Shown here piece by piece: positions 6,321-13,466 of a DNA stretch of 14,949 nucleotides. A model generated the notes under the pieces. It was not told the origin of the DNA. It saw only the letters and a list, made by a program, of their open reading frames with translations, and searched no databases. This DNA is from Pseudomonadota bacterium (lineage in GTDB: Bacteria; Pseudomonadota; Alphaproteobacteria; Ferrovibrionales; Ferrovibrionaceae). The stretch is taken from positions 1 through 14,949 of the forward strand of contig JAEYSS010000175.1 of assembly GCA_023434425.1 (NCBI GenBank), read 5' to 3'. Within the stretch, counting starts at the first letter, position 1. Every line of letters begins with the position of its first letter. The position numbers and the translations under genes are program-made.

Positions 6321-7434
6321 ATGCGCGCCGAAATCAAGGCGATGGCCGATGAGATCCAGCAGTCGCTCGGACTGCTGAGGAGGTCTCTTTGACTGGGATA
6401 ACGCAGTCAAGAAGCTCGAAGAGCTGAACGCCCGCTCGGAGGATCCGAGCCTCTGGAACAAGCCGGCCGAAGCCCAGGCCCTGATGCGGGAGCGCACGCG
6501 CCTTGATCGCGCTGTCGGCACGCAGCGCCGGCTCGAAGCCGCGCTGCAGGACAGCGCCGAGTTGATCGAGATGGGCGAGGCGGAGGGCGACCAGAGCGTG
6601 GTGGCCGAGGCCGAGGCCGTCATCATGGGCCTGTCGAAGGAAGTGGCGCAGGCGCGGCTGGAAAGCCTGCTGTCGGGCGAAGCCGATATGAACGACTGCT
6701 TCCTGGAAGTCCATGCCGGCGCCGGCGGCACCGAGAGTCAGGACTGGGCCTCGATGCTGCTGCGCATGTATGTGCGCTGGGCCGAGCAGCACGGCTACAA
6801 GGTCGAGTTCCAGGAAGAGAGCGAAGGCGAGGAAGCCGGCATCAAGTCGGCCACCATCAAGGTGATCGGCCCGAATGCCTATGGCTGGCTGAAGAACGAG
6901 AGTGGCGTGCACCGTCTCGTGCGCATCTCGCCCTATGACTCGAATGCGCGCCGCCATACCAGCTTCTCGTCCGTCGGCGCTTATCCGGTGGTCGACGACA
7001 CGATCGAAATCGAGGTGCTGGACAAGGATCTGCGCGTCGATACCTATCGCGCCTCGGGTGCCGGCGGTCAGCATGTCAACAAGACGGACTCAGCCGTACG
7101 CATCACGCATATCCCGACCGGGATCGCGGTGGCCTGCCAGATCAACAAGAGCCAGCATCGCAACCGCGATGAGGCGATGAAGATGCTGAAGGCGAGGCTC
7201 TACGAGCGCGAGCTGCAGAAACGTGAAGCCGCCGCCCAGGCGCTGAACGACGCCAAGACCGATATCGGCTGGGGCCACCAGATCCGCTCGTATGTGCTGC
7301 ACCCGTATCAGATGGTGAAGGATCTGCGCACCGAGCTGGAAACCAGCGACACCCAGGGCGTGCTGGACGGCGACCTCGACGCCTTCATGGCGGCGCAGCT
7401 CGCCTCCAAGGTCGGCAAGGGCGAGACGGATTAG
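6321..7434 (+). CDS. prfB: Peptide chain release factor 2 (RF2), expressed by programmed +1 frameshift
   Basis: RF2 terminates translation at UGA and UAA. The first 23 codons run from ATG 6321 to CTT 6387-6389 and meet an in-frame TGA at 6390-6392. Skipping T6390 joins them to the frame 6391-7434, giving 370 residues, the normal length. The junction reads LRRSL then DWDNAVKKLEELNAR. GGQ, which triggers peptide release, is at 248-250 in SGAGGQHVNK. The tripeptide anticodon region reads SPY at 203-205 (RISPYDSNARRHTSF), where E. coli RF2 has SPF. AAGGA (6310-6314) lies 6 bp before the ATG. A promoter candidate is at 6253-6281. Calling only the long downstream frame from ATG 6484 would lose 54 N-terminal residues. 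The gene converges on bactofilin, with repeat copy C between them. Confidence 0.97.
6378..6393 (+). promoter_or_regulatory. prfB: prfB programmed +1 frameshift site (autoregulation)
   Basis: AGGAGG (6378-6383), TCT, then CTT TGA C (6387-6393). This is the established RF2 autoregulatory signal: an internal Shine-Dalgarno-like element 3 nt before the slippery CTT, followed by a TGA in a poor context with C after it. When RF2 is low the ribosome shifts +1 to read GAC; when RF2 is abundant it terminates. The zero frame before it and the +1 frame after it encode continuous RF2 sequence. Confidence 0.96.
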
Positions 7435-7454
7435 TCGCCGGACATTTCCAAACC

Positions 7455-7526
7455 GTCATGCTCGGGCTTGACCCGAGCATCTCGTGGGAAGCGGAGAAAG
7501 GTCCTCGGATCAAGTCCGAGGACGAC
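7455..7526. repeat. Palindromic intergenic repeat, copy C, at a convergent junction
   Basis: This is the cleanest copy. Hairpin 1 is a perfect 9-bp stem (7458-7466 with 7472-7480, loop CTTGA). Hairpin 2 is a perfect 9-bp stem (7501-7509 with 7515-7523, loop TCAAG). The two loops are reverse complements, so the whole unit is an inverted pair with GTCAT at the left end and GACGAC at the right. It sits between prfB (+) and the bactofilin terminator (-). The remaining bases of the gap hold nothing else. Confidence 0.8.
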
Positions 7527-7536
7527 GCAAACAGGC

Positions 7537-7566
7537 AAAAAAAACGGCGGCTCTTCAGCCGCCGTT
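7537..7566 (-). terminator. Rho-independent terminator of the M23 peptidase-bactofilin operon
   Basis: Read on the minus strand, a perfect 10-bp stem, AACGGCGGCT paired with AGCCGCCGTT around a 4-nt GAAG loop, runs into eight consecutive Ts (two of them paired in the stem). It begins about 24 bp after the bactofilin stop codon. On the plus strand the stem is not followed by Ts, so it is directional. Confidence 0.9.
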
Positions 7567-7589
7567 CTGCATTCCGGAGAAAGCTGAAA

Positions 7590-8096
7590 TCAGCTCGTCG
7601 CGCGGGCCAGGCCGGGCAGGGCGCCGATATCGGTGTTGCTGGCGGCCTTCACGGCCTTGGCCGGCTTTTCGCTCGACGCGGCGGCATCTGCGCTTTCGCT
7701 GTTCGCCACCACGCTCAGCTTGGCAGCCGTATCGCGCGGATTCTCGGCGAACTTGCACAGGCCTTCGATCTTGGCGCCGGCGGCAATCGACAACAGTTCG
7801 TGCCAGATATCGCCGCGCACCTTCGCGGTCTTGTCGAGTTCGACCGACTTGGCGCGGATGCGGCCGACCACTTCGCCGCGGATCAGCACATGCTCGGCCA
7901 CCACTTCACCCACCACCTTGGCATTCTCGCCGATGGCCAGGCGCGCAGCCGTGACATCGCCATTCACCAGGCAGTCGATCTGCACCTCGCCATCCGAATT
8001 CAGGTCGCCGTTGACCGTGAGGCCGGCGCTGAGGATGGAGGGCGGCGCCAGTTTAGCGGCGGCCGGCGGATTGGTTTTCTTGCTGCTTGAAAACAT
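7590..8096 (-). CDS. Bactofilin
   Basis: A 168-residue bactofilin, a bacterial cytoskeletal protein that polymerises without nucleotide and positions cell-wall or polar machinery. The short N-terminus MFSSSKK, with basic and Pro-rich residues to ~20, is typical. The DUF583 beta-helix core runs from ~20 to ~120 and shows the periodic Gly/Val/Ile pattern: GLTVNGDLNSDGEVQIDCLV, NGDVTAARLAIGENAKVVGE, RGEVVGRIRAKSVELDKTAK. The ~50-residue Ala/Ser/Lys-rich C-terminal tail looks disordered. ATG 8096 was chosen because the N-terminus fits the family and GAGG lies 10 bp upstream; the longer frame runs inside the peptidase gene. The start lies 44 bp inside the upstream M23 peptidase gene, which implies coupled translation. 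Bactofilins paired with M23 endopeptidases are a known shape-determining module (CcmA-Csd1 in Helicobacter, BacA-LmdC in Hyphomonas). Confidence 0.93.
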   Translation of the reverse strand: MFSSSKKTNPPAAAKLAPPSILSAGLTVNGDLNSDGEVQIDCLVNGDVTAARLAIGENAKVVGEVVAEHVLIRGEVVGRIRAKSVELDKTAKVRGDIWHELLSIAAGAKIEGLCKFAENPRDTAAKLSVVANSESADAAASSEKPAKAVKAASNTDIGALPGLARATS

Positions 8097-9468
8097 GATA
8101 GCCAGCCTCGATGAATTTGCCGGGATCGATCTGCTCGTCATCGAGCAGGATTTCGTAATGCAGATGCTGACCGGTGCTGCGACCGGTGGAACCCATGGTG
8201 CCGAGCTGGCGTCCGAACGGAACCGTCTCGCCAGCCTGTACGCTGATCGCACTCAGATGAGCATAGCGCGTTTTCACGCCCAGGCCATGATCGATTTCCA
8301 CCGCACGGCCATACGGGCCCTTGCGACCGGCGAAGACAACCACACCGGGCGCCGTCGAAATCACCGGCGCGCGGTTCGGGCCGATGAAATCGATACCGGC
8401 ATGGAAGGCCGGCTGCTTGGTGAAGGGATCGGTGCGGCGGCCATAGGTGGAGGACACCTCGGCTTCACCGGCCATCGGCAGATCGAGCGGCAGGCGCTGC
8501 GCCAGTGCCAGGAGATCGCCCCAGCGGCCGAACTTGCCTTCCAGATTGTTGATGTCGCGGTCGACCTGCGGGTCGGCGGATGCGACGGCGATGCCGGTGC
8601 CGCCCAGACCGCCATTCGCGCCGCTGTTCGGGGTCGTCACGTTCAGCGCGCGCAGCGGGCCGCCGACGCCGACATCGGCGCGGGCCTCGGCAGCGCGCGA
8701 CACCATCGCGGCGATATCCAGGCCGGTGCGGCCGAGCGCTTTTTCCAGCAGGGCGACGCTCTTATCGGTGCGGGCGCCGAGATCGTCGATCAGTTCGCGC
8801 TGCTGACCGCGGACGGCCAGGATGCGGGTTTCGATATCGCGTGGCTTCACGGCCGGCAGCGGCGGCCGGGCCTTGCTCTCACGCAGCATACCTTCCAGAT
8901 CCTCGATCGAGGACGGGTCGTCCGAAGACGACGGTGACGACGTGGCGGTTGCCACCTTGACCTCGCCCCTGGCTTCGGGGGCCTTGGGCGGTTCGGCCAC
9001 GGTCGCGCGCGGCGCCTTGTTCGGATCGGCGGTCTTGGCCGCCGCGCTGCCCGGGACGCTGCCCTGGGCGCCGGCCTGGCCGGCACTGGCGGTATCAGAC
9101 GGCAGGGCGGGGCTGCGCTGCTTCATCGCCATGTCGTACAACCGGCGATAGCGCTCCTCGAGGTCGCGCGAGGCGACGACGAAATTCTCCTGGCTCTTTT
9201 CGTAATCGGCGGCGAGCCGCTCGTAGGCGTAGCTCAGCTCGGTGATGCGACGGTCGCGCGCATCCAGCATGGCATCGCGATAGAAGACGTTGACGGAGGC
9301 ATAGCCGATCCAGCCGGCGAAGGCGACGATGCTGGTCGCCATGGCGATCTGGGCACGGGTGGAGAGGGCGATGTACCGGACATCGCCGCGGCTACGGAAG
9401 ATGATCTGCCGCTCCGGAAACAGGCGGTCGCGCAATTCCCGCCATTGCCGTCTCGCGCGTCGCGTCAC
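8053..9468 (-). CDS. Membrane-anchored M23 family peptidoglycan endopeptidase
   Basis: A 471-residue protein with a basic cytoplasmic N-terminus, one transmembrane segment at ~38-60 (ALSTRAQIAMATSIVAFAGW...), a periplasmic coiled-coil-like region at ~65-118, a Pro/Ala/Ser-rich linker (~119-205), a second helical region, and a C-terminal LytM/M23 domain from ~338. Zinc and catalytic residues are visible: His356 and Asp360 in HAGID, His404 in YAHLS, and His435 and His437 in HLHYE, so it should be an active cross-link hydrolase. The start is GTG 9468, directly after an in-frame TGA, with GGGGGA 4 bp upstream; no ATG gives the full membrane anchor. The gene overlaps bactofilin by 44 bp, and the bactofilin probably localises or restrains it. 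A stem-loop and two DnaA boxes lie in its upstream region. It is not an EnvC-type inactive activator, because the metal ligands are intact. Confidence 0.93.
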   Translation of the reverse strand: MTRRARRQWRELRDRLFPERQIIFRSRGDVRYIALSTRAQIAMATSIVAFAGWIGYASVNVFYRDAMLDARDRRITELSYAYERLAADYEKSQENFVVASRDLEERYRRLYDMAMKQRSPALPSDTASAGQAGAQGSVPGSAAAKTADPNKAPRATVAEPPKAPEARGEVKVATATSSPSSSDDPSSIEDLEGMLRESKARPPLPAVKPRDIETRILAVRGQQRELIDDLGARTDKSVALLEKALGRTGLDIAAMVSRAAEARADVGVGGPLRALNVTTPNSGANGGLGGTGIAVASADPQVDRDINNLEGKFGRWGDLLALAQRLPLDLPMAGEAEVSSTYGRRTDPFTKQPAFHAGIDFIGPNRAPVISTAPGVVVFAGRKGPYGRAVEIDHGLGVKTRYAHLSAISVQAGETVPFGRQLGTMGSTGRSTGQHLHYEILLDDEQIDPGKFIEAGYHVFKQQENQSAGRR

Positions 9469-9504
9469 TCAATCCCCCGATTGTGTTTTTGACTTTTCGG
9501 AAAT

Positions 9505-9536
9505 GCCTGTCTGCTCGACCCTGGCAGCAGGCAGGC
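9505..9536 (-). promoter_or_regulatory. Stem-loop in the leader region of the M23-bactofilin operon
   Basis: GCCTGTCTGCT (9505-9515) pairs with AGCAGGCAGGC (9526-9536), 10 of 11 pairs with a G-T at the other, around a 10-nt loop. On the minus strand it ends 36 bp before the GTG start of the peptidase. It has no T-run, so it is more likely a leader structure or a protein-binding site than a strong terminator. Confidence 0.45.
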
Positions 9537-9540
9537 CGAT

Positions 9541-9600
9541 TAGGGCTTATTTGGTTTGGTTAATGCAAGAAAGAATCCGTTACACTTTCCAAATAAACTC
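9541..9600. other. AT-rich tract in an otherwise GC-rich window
   Basis: These 60 bases hold 21 G or C (35%), well below the surrounding genes. There is no coding sequence on either strand. It probably contains the promoter of the peptidase-bactofilin operon, but no convincing -35/-10 pair is visible; TTGCAT and CCTAAT at 18-bp spacing on the minus strand are the best weak candidates. A GANTC methylation site (GAATC) is at 9573-9577. Its position beside the DnaA boxes also fits a DNA-unwinding element. Confidence 0.5.
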
Positions 9601-9633
9601 GCTCGAACACGGACTTAACCCATGTCTCTCTAG

Positions 9634-9654
9634 TTATCCACAGTGTGTGGATAA
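9634..9654. promoter_or_regulatory. Two perfect inverted DnaA boxes
   Basis: TTATCCACA (9634-9642), the exact consensus DnaA box, is followed after GTG by its reverse complement TGTGGATAA (9646-9654). The pair lies between the bcp stop and the peptidase gene, 34 bp from the AT-rich tract and ~165 bp upstream of the peptidase start. It could be a DnaA-controlled promoter element, a DnaA titration site, or part of a replication origin. As RNA it could also fold into a 9-bp hairpin after bcp, but no T-run follows. Confidence 0.7.
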
Positions 9655-9673
9655 GAGCCGCAAACGCTTGATT

Positions 9674-10204
9674 CTAAACCCCCTGCGCGGCCTTCAGAAC
9701 GGCCTCGGCATGGCCATCGACTTTCACCTTGCGCCAGACGGCGGCAATTTTGCCCACACGGTCGATCAGGAAGGTGGCCCGTTCGATGCCCATATACCTC
9801 CGGCCGTAGAGGCTTTTTTCGACCCAGACCCCGTACGACTCGGTCACCTTGCCCGACTCGTCCGCGCCCAGCGCCAGCTTCAGCTTGTGCTTGGTCTTGA
9901 ATTTGTCGTGGCTCGCGGCGCTGTCGCGCGACACGCCGATCACCACGGCACCGATCTTGTCGAATTTCGCCTTCGCGGCACTGAAGTCGATGGCTTCCCG
10001 GGTGCAACCCGATGTGTCGTCCTTCGGGTAGAAATACAGCACCACCGGTTTGCCCTTCAGCTCGGCGAGTGAAATCTTGCCGCCGCCATCGGTGGGCAGG
10101 CTGAAAGCCGGGGCCTTGTCTCCCACCTGCGGGCCCGGCGCGGCCTCCAGCGGTTTCTTGGCCGAAGCCTTCTTCGCGGTCGCCTTCTTAGTCTGCTTCG
10201 CCAT
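9674..10204 (-). CDS. bcp: PrxQ/Bcp-type peroxiredoxin, apparently 1-Cys
   Basis: A 176-residue thiol peroxidase that reduces hydrogen peroxide and organic hydroperoxides. The peroxiredoxin motif PxxxTxxC is seen as YPKDDTSGC with Pro60, Thr64 and the peroxidatic Cys67. The active-site Arg is probably that of ERATFLIDR near residue 142. PrxQ proteins commonly carry a resolving Cys five residues after the peroxidatic one (CTxxxC). Here the position is Ile72, and there is no second Cys anywhere, so an external thiol must resolve it. Residues 1-20 are a Lys/Ala-rich tail (MAKQTKKATAKKASAKK) absent from the minimal family. ATG 10204 has AGGA with a 7-bp spacer and lies 17 bp inside the end of glnE, so the two are translationally coupled. 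No Ts follow the gene; its 3' end abuts the DnaA-box region. Confidence 0.93.
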   Translation of the reverse strand: MAKQTKKATAKKASAKKPLEAAPGPQVGDKAPAFSLPTDGGGKISLAELKGKPVVLYFYPKDDTSGCTREAIDFSAAKAKFDKIGAVVIGVSRDSAASHDKFKTKHKLKLALGADESGKVTESYGVWVEKSLYGRRYMGIERATFLIDRVGKIAAVWRKVKVDGHAEAVLKAAQGV

Positions 10205-13200
10205 CGGATCGTCCTGCCTGTTTGTCGGGAGTGAGGGAGTCGGCGAGCGACAGATAGGGCTCGGCCGGTTTGTCGACCAGCGTCTCGAACAGCTGATGCA
10301 CGGCTGTCTGCATCTTCACCAGGCGTCTGGTCAGCCCCGCCATGTCCTTGTCGCCAACCAGTTCGGGCAGGCGCTGTGCCAGTGCCGGTGGCCAGCGTTC
10401 GGGATCGCCGGCCTCGTCGCGCCCGGCCAGCCGCGCCGCCGCCAGCAGTGTCGCGTAAAGCCGGCCGGCCTCGTTCAGCGTTTGGGCCTGCGCGTCCTGC
10501 AGCAGTTTGGCTGCGCGCAGCGCCTCAAGCGCGGCCAGCGGCGCCTGCAGCAGGATGTCCGGTTTGTCGCGACCGTGGCGCAGCAGCAGGTATTGCACGA
10601 TAAATTCCAGATCGACCAGGCCGCCGCGCACCTGCTTCAGATCCCAGGGATTCTCGACCTTCTTGTGCTCGGCCATGCGGCGGCGCATGACGGCGACATC
10701 GGCCAGCAGCTTTTTCGGGTCGCGCGTCATGGTGAGGATGTCGGTGCGCAGCTTTTCGATCTGCCGGATCAGCGCGGCTTCTTCTTTCGACTGATCCAGC
10801 CCCGGCACAATGCGCGCGCGGGTCAGCGCCATATGCTCCCAGGTCCAGGCGTCCTTGCGCAGGTAATCCGCATAGGCCGCCAGCTGGATCGCAATCGGAC
10901 CGGCGCCGCCCGAGGGGCGCAACCGCATGTCGATCTCATACAGTTTGCCTTCGCCGGTCATTGCCGTGATCGCCGCGATCAGCCGCTGGCACAGGCGTGC
11001 GAAATACAGACCCGGCGTCAGCGGTCGCACGCCATCGGATTGCCCGGCCGTCTCGGGGCAGTCGAAGACCAGCACGAGATCGAGGTCGGATTCCAGCGTC
11101 AGTTCCTGGCTGCCCAGACGGCCCAGCCCGACCAGCGCCACGGCGGATTTCGCGATGCGGCCATGCTGGGCGACGAACTCCGCTGTCACATGTCGCAGCA
11201 GGTCGGTCAGCACGGCATCGGCCACGCTGCTGAGCGCGAGCCCTGACGCCTGCCCGTCCATGTTGCCACGCAGCAGCCCGATGCCGACCTGCAGTTTCAG
11301 TTCGGTGGTCCAGCGCCGCGCCCAGTCCAGCACGTCCTGGAAATCGCGCGCCGCCTGCATCTGACGCTGCAGGCTCGCGGTCAGGCTGTCGCGGTCGAAG
11401 GCGGCCGGATGTTCGGCATATTCGATCAGGCTGTCGAACAGCGCGGCATTCTGCGCCAGCGCTTCGGCCAGCTGCGGCGCCGCCGCCAGCACTTCGGCCA
11501 GCGTATCCAGCACATCCGGATTGGCCTGCAGCAACGCAAACAGCTGCACGCCGGCAGGCAGGCTGGCGAGGAAATAATCGAAGCGCCTGAAAGCGACATC
11601 GGCGCTGCCGGTGCGCGAAAAAGCCTCCAGCAGCTGCGGCATGATCGCGGTGAGTTTTTCGCGCGCGCGTTCCGAGCGCATGGCGCGATAGCGGCCGAAA
11701 TGCCAGCCGCGGATCATCGCGGCGATTTCTGACGGATCGCTGAAGCCCAAGCCGCGCAAGGTGTCGAGCGTGGCCGGATCGTCGTCGGTGCCGGTGAAGA
11801 CCAGCGCGCCGGCTTCCGATCCCAGCGGCGCCGATTCGGCAAACAGATCGTCGTAATGGTCTTTCACCCGTGTCAGCACGGCGCGAATTTTTTCGGCGAA
11901 GCTTTTCGCATCCGTCTCGCCGAGAAAACAGGCGAGCCGCGCCAGGCCCGCTTTGTCATCGGGCAGGGTATGCGTCTGCTCGTCGTCGATCATCTGCAGG
12001 CGGTGTTCCACCGTGCGCAGGATGCGGTAATGCCCGATCAGTTCGTCGCAGGTTTCGGGTGACAGACGTTCGGTGGCGACCAGCGCGCGCAGCGCCTCGC
12101 AGGTGGCCGGCGACCGTAGCCGTGTGTCGCGCCCGCCGGCAATCAGCTGCTGGGTCTGGGCGAAGAATTCGATCTCGCGGATGCCGCCGCGCCCGACCTT
12201 GATGTTGTGGCCCTCCACCGCGATCTCGCCATGCCCGCGATGGGCATGGATCTGCCGCTTGATCGAATGGATGTCCTCGATGGCGGCGTAATCGAGATTC
12301 TTGCGCCAGACATACGGCGTCAGGTGCTGCAGGAACCGCGCGCCGGCCTCCAGGTCGCCGGCGATCGGCCGCGCCTTGATCATCGCGGCGCGTTCCCAGT
12401 TCTGGCCGAAGCTTTCGTAATAGCTTTCCGCCTCCAGGGTCGAGACCGCCACGGGGAAGGAGCCCGGATCGGGCCGCAGCCGCAGGTCGGTGCGGAAGAC
12501 ATAGCCGTCTGCCGTGCGGTCATGCAGCAGGCGCACCAGCTGCTGGGTGAGCCTGATGAAGCATTCCAGCATCGAACGGCGGCCGGTGTAGTTTGCCACT
12601 TCCGGATCGAACAGCACGATCAGGTCGATGTCGGAGGAATAATTGAGTTCGCGCGCGCCCAGCTTGCCCATGCCCAGCGCGAAATAGCCCGACCCCTTAC
12701 ACGGGTTCTTTTTGTCTGGCAGCGCCAGATCGCCGGCATCAGCTGCATCGCGCAGCAGGGCGGCGAAGGCGAGATCGACAGCCAGCGCGGCGAAATCGCT
12801 TAAACTCCCCGTGATCTTTTCCAGCGGCCACTGGCCGGTGATATCGGCGGCGGCGATGCTGAGCGCGACCTGCCGTTTCGCAACCCGCAACGGCACGGCC
12901 AGATACTCGGCCGCCTTCGCCCTGCGCGCGGCGGTTTTCAGCGTGTTCAGCGCGGCGGCCAGCGCCTTGTCGGGGCCGGCCTCCAGCAGCGTCAGCACGA
13001 TGCCCGGTTCGTGCAGGCAGAGGTCGCTCAGAAACGGGCTGTTGCCGAAGATGGCGGCCAGCAGATCTTTTCCCGGAGTTTTGGCGGACAGCGCAGCCAC
13101 GCGCCTCGCCATTGCCCTGTCATCCTGCACGGCCAGCAGCTCGCGCCAGGCGGCAAATCCGCGGGCGGCGGCCGCGCTGTCGAACGGCCGGGGCAGGGAA

Positions 13201-13385
13201 ACCGCCGGCGGCGCCGGGCGTTTGGCTGGCGGGTGTTTTGCTGTCGGGCCGGACGCTTTGGGTTTCGCGACCGGCTTTTTCTGCGCCGCCGCGGGTTTGG
13301 ACGCTGCCTTGCCGGTCACTTTTCGCGGAGCCGGGGCGGCCGCCTTTCTTTTGGCGGATTTTGCCTTCAATCCATTGGCGGGCAT
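10188..13385 (-). CDS. glnE: Bifunctional glutamine synthetase adenylyltransferase/adenylyl-removing enzyme
   Basis: GlnE attaches AMP to, and removes it from, glutamine synthetase in response to PII signalling, setting ammonium assimilation. The protein has 1065 residues against 946 in E. coli. Both nucleotidyltransferase domains are present: the N-terminal deadenylylating domain with GMGKLGARELNYSSDIDL at 238-255, and the C-terminal adenylylating domain with GLGRLGSQELTLESDLDL at 753-770. Each has the acidic D-x-D pair and a later RLRP strand (301-305 and 821-824). Residues 1-60 are a Lys/Ala/Pro-rich basic extension that explains part of the extra length. ATG 13385 has GAGAG ~8 bp upstream. 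The frame stays open another 430 codons, but those run opposite the YhdP-like gene and read as noncoding. The stop overlaps bcp by 17 bp. The gene is divergent from the YhdP-like gene across 81 bp that hold a TTGACC -35-like site (13438-13433, minus) without a clear -10. Confidence 0.96.
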   Translation of the reverse strand: MPANGLKAKSAKRKAAAPAPRKVTGKAASKPAAAQKKPVAKPKASGPTAKHPPAKRPAPPAVSLPRPFDSAAAARGFAAWRELLAVQDDRAMARRVAALSAKTPGKDLLAAIFGNSPFLSDLCLHEPGIVLTLLEAGPDKALAAALNTLKTAARRAKAAEYLAVPLRVAKRQVALSIAAADITGQWPLEKITGSLSDFAALAVDLAFAALLRDAADAGDLALPDKKNPCKGSGYFALGMGKLGARELNYSSDIDLIVLFDPEVANYTGRRSMLECFIRLTQQLVRLLHDRTADGYVFRTDLRLRPDPGSFPVAVSTLEAESYYESFGQNWERAAMIKARPIAGDLEAGARFLQHLTPYVWRKNLDYAAIEDIHSIKRQIHAHRGHGEIAVEGHNIKVGRGGIREIEFFAQTQQLIAGGRDTRLRSPATCEALRALVATERLSPETCDELIGHYRILRTVEHRLQMIDDEQTHTLPDDKAGLARLACFLGETDAKSFAEKIRAVLTRVKDHYDDLFAESAPLGSEAGALVFTGTDDDPATLDTLRGLGFSDPSEIAAMIRGWHFGRYRAMRSERAREKLTAIMPQLLEAFSRTGSADVAFRRFDYFLASLPAGVQLFALLQANPDVLDTLAEVLAAAPQLAEALAQNAALFDSLIEYAEHPAAFDRDSLTASLQRQMQAARDFQDVLDWARRWTTELKLQVGIGLLRGNMDGQASGLALSSVADAVLTDLLRHVTAEFVAQHGRIAKSAVALVGLGRLGSQELTLESDLDLVLVFDCPETAGQSDGVRPLTPGLYFARLCQRLIAAITAMTGEGKLYEIDMRLRPSGGAGPIAIQLAAYADYLRKDAWTWEHMALTRARIVPGLDQSKEEAALIRQIEKLRTDILTMTRDPKKLLADVAVMRRRMAEHKKVENPWDLKQVRGGLVDLEFIVQYLLLRHGRDKPDILLQAPLAALEALRAAKLLQDAQAQTLNEAGRLYATLLAAARLAGRDEAGDPERWPPALAQRLPELVGDKDMAGLTRRLVKMQTAVHQLFETLVDKPAEPYLSLADSLTPDKQAGRSDGEAD

Positions 13386-13466
13386 GGCGTTTCTCTCGTA
13401 GAGGCGCTGAAGTTCGGTTAAACTTGGCGCAGGGTCAAGCAGTAGGACAGGGCGAGGGCGCGCGAC

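Noticed and set aside
9634..9654. Reading the DnaA-box palindrome only as a bcp terminator
   Set aside because: The 9-bp stem is possible but has no T-run on either strand, and both arms are exact DnaA boxes, which the terminator reading does not explain.
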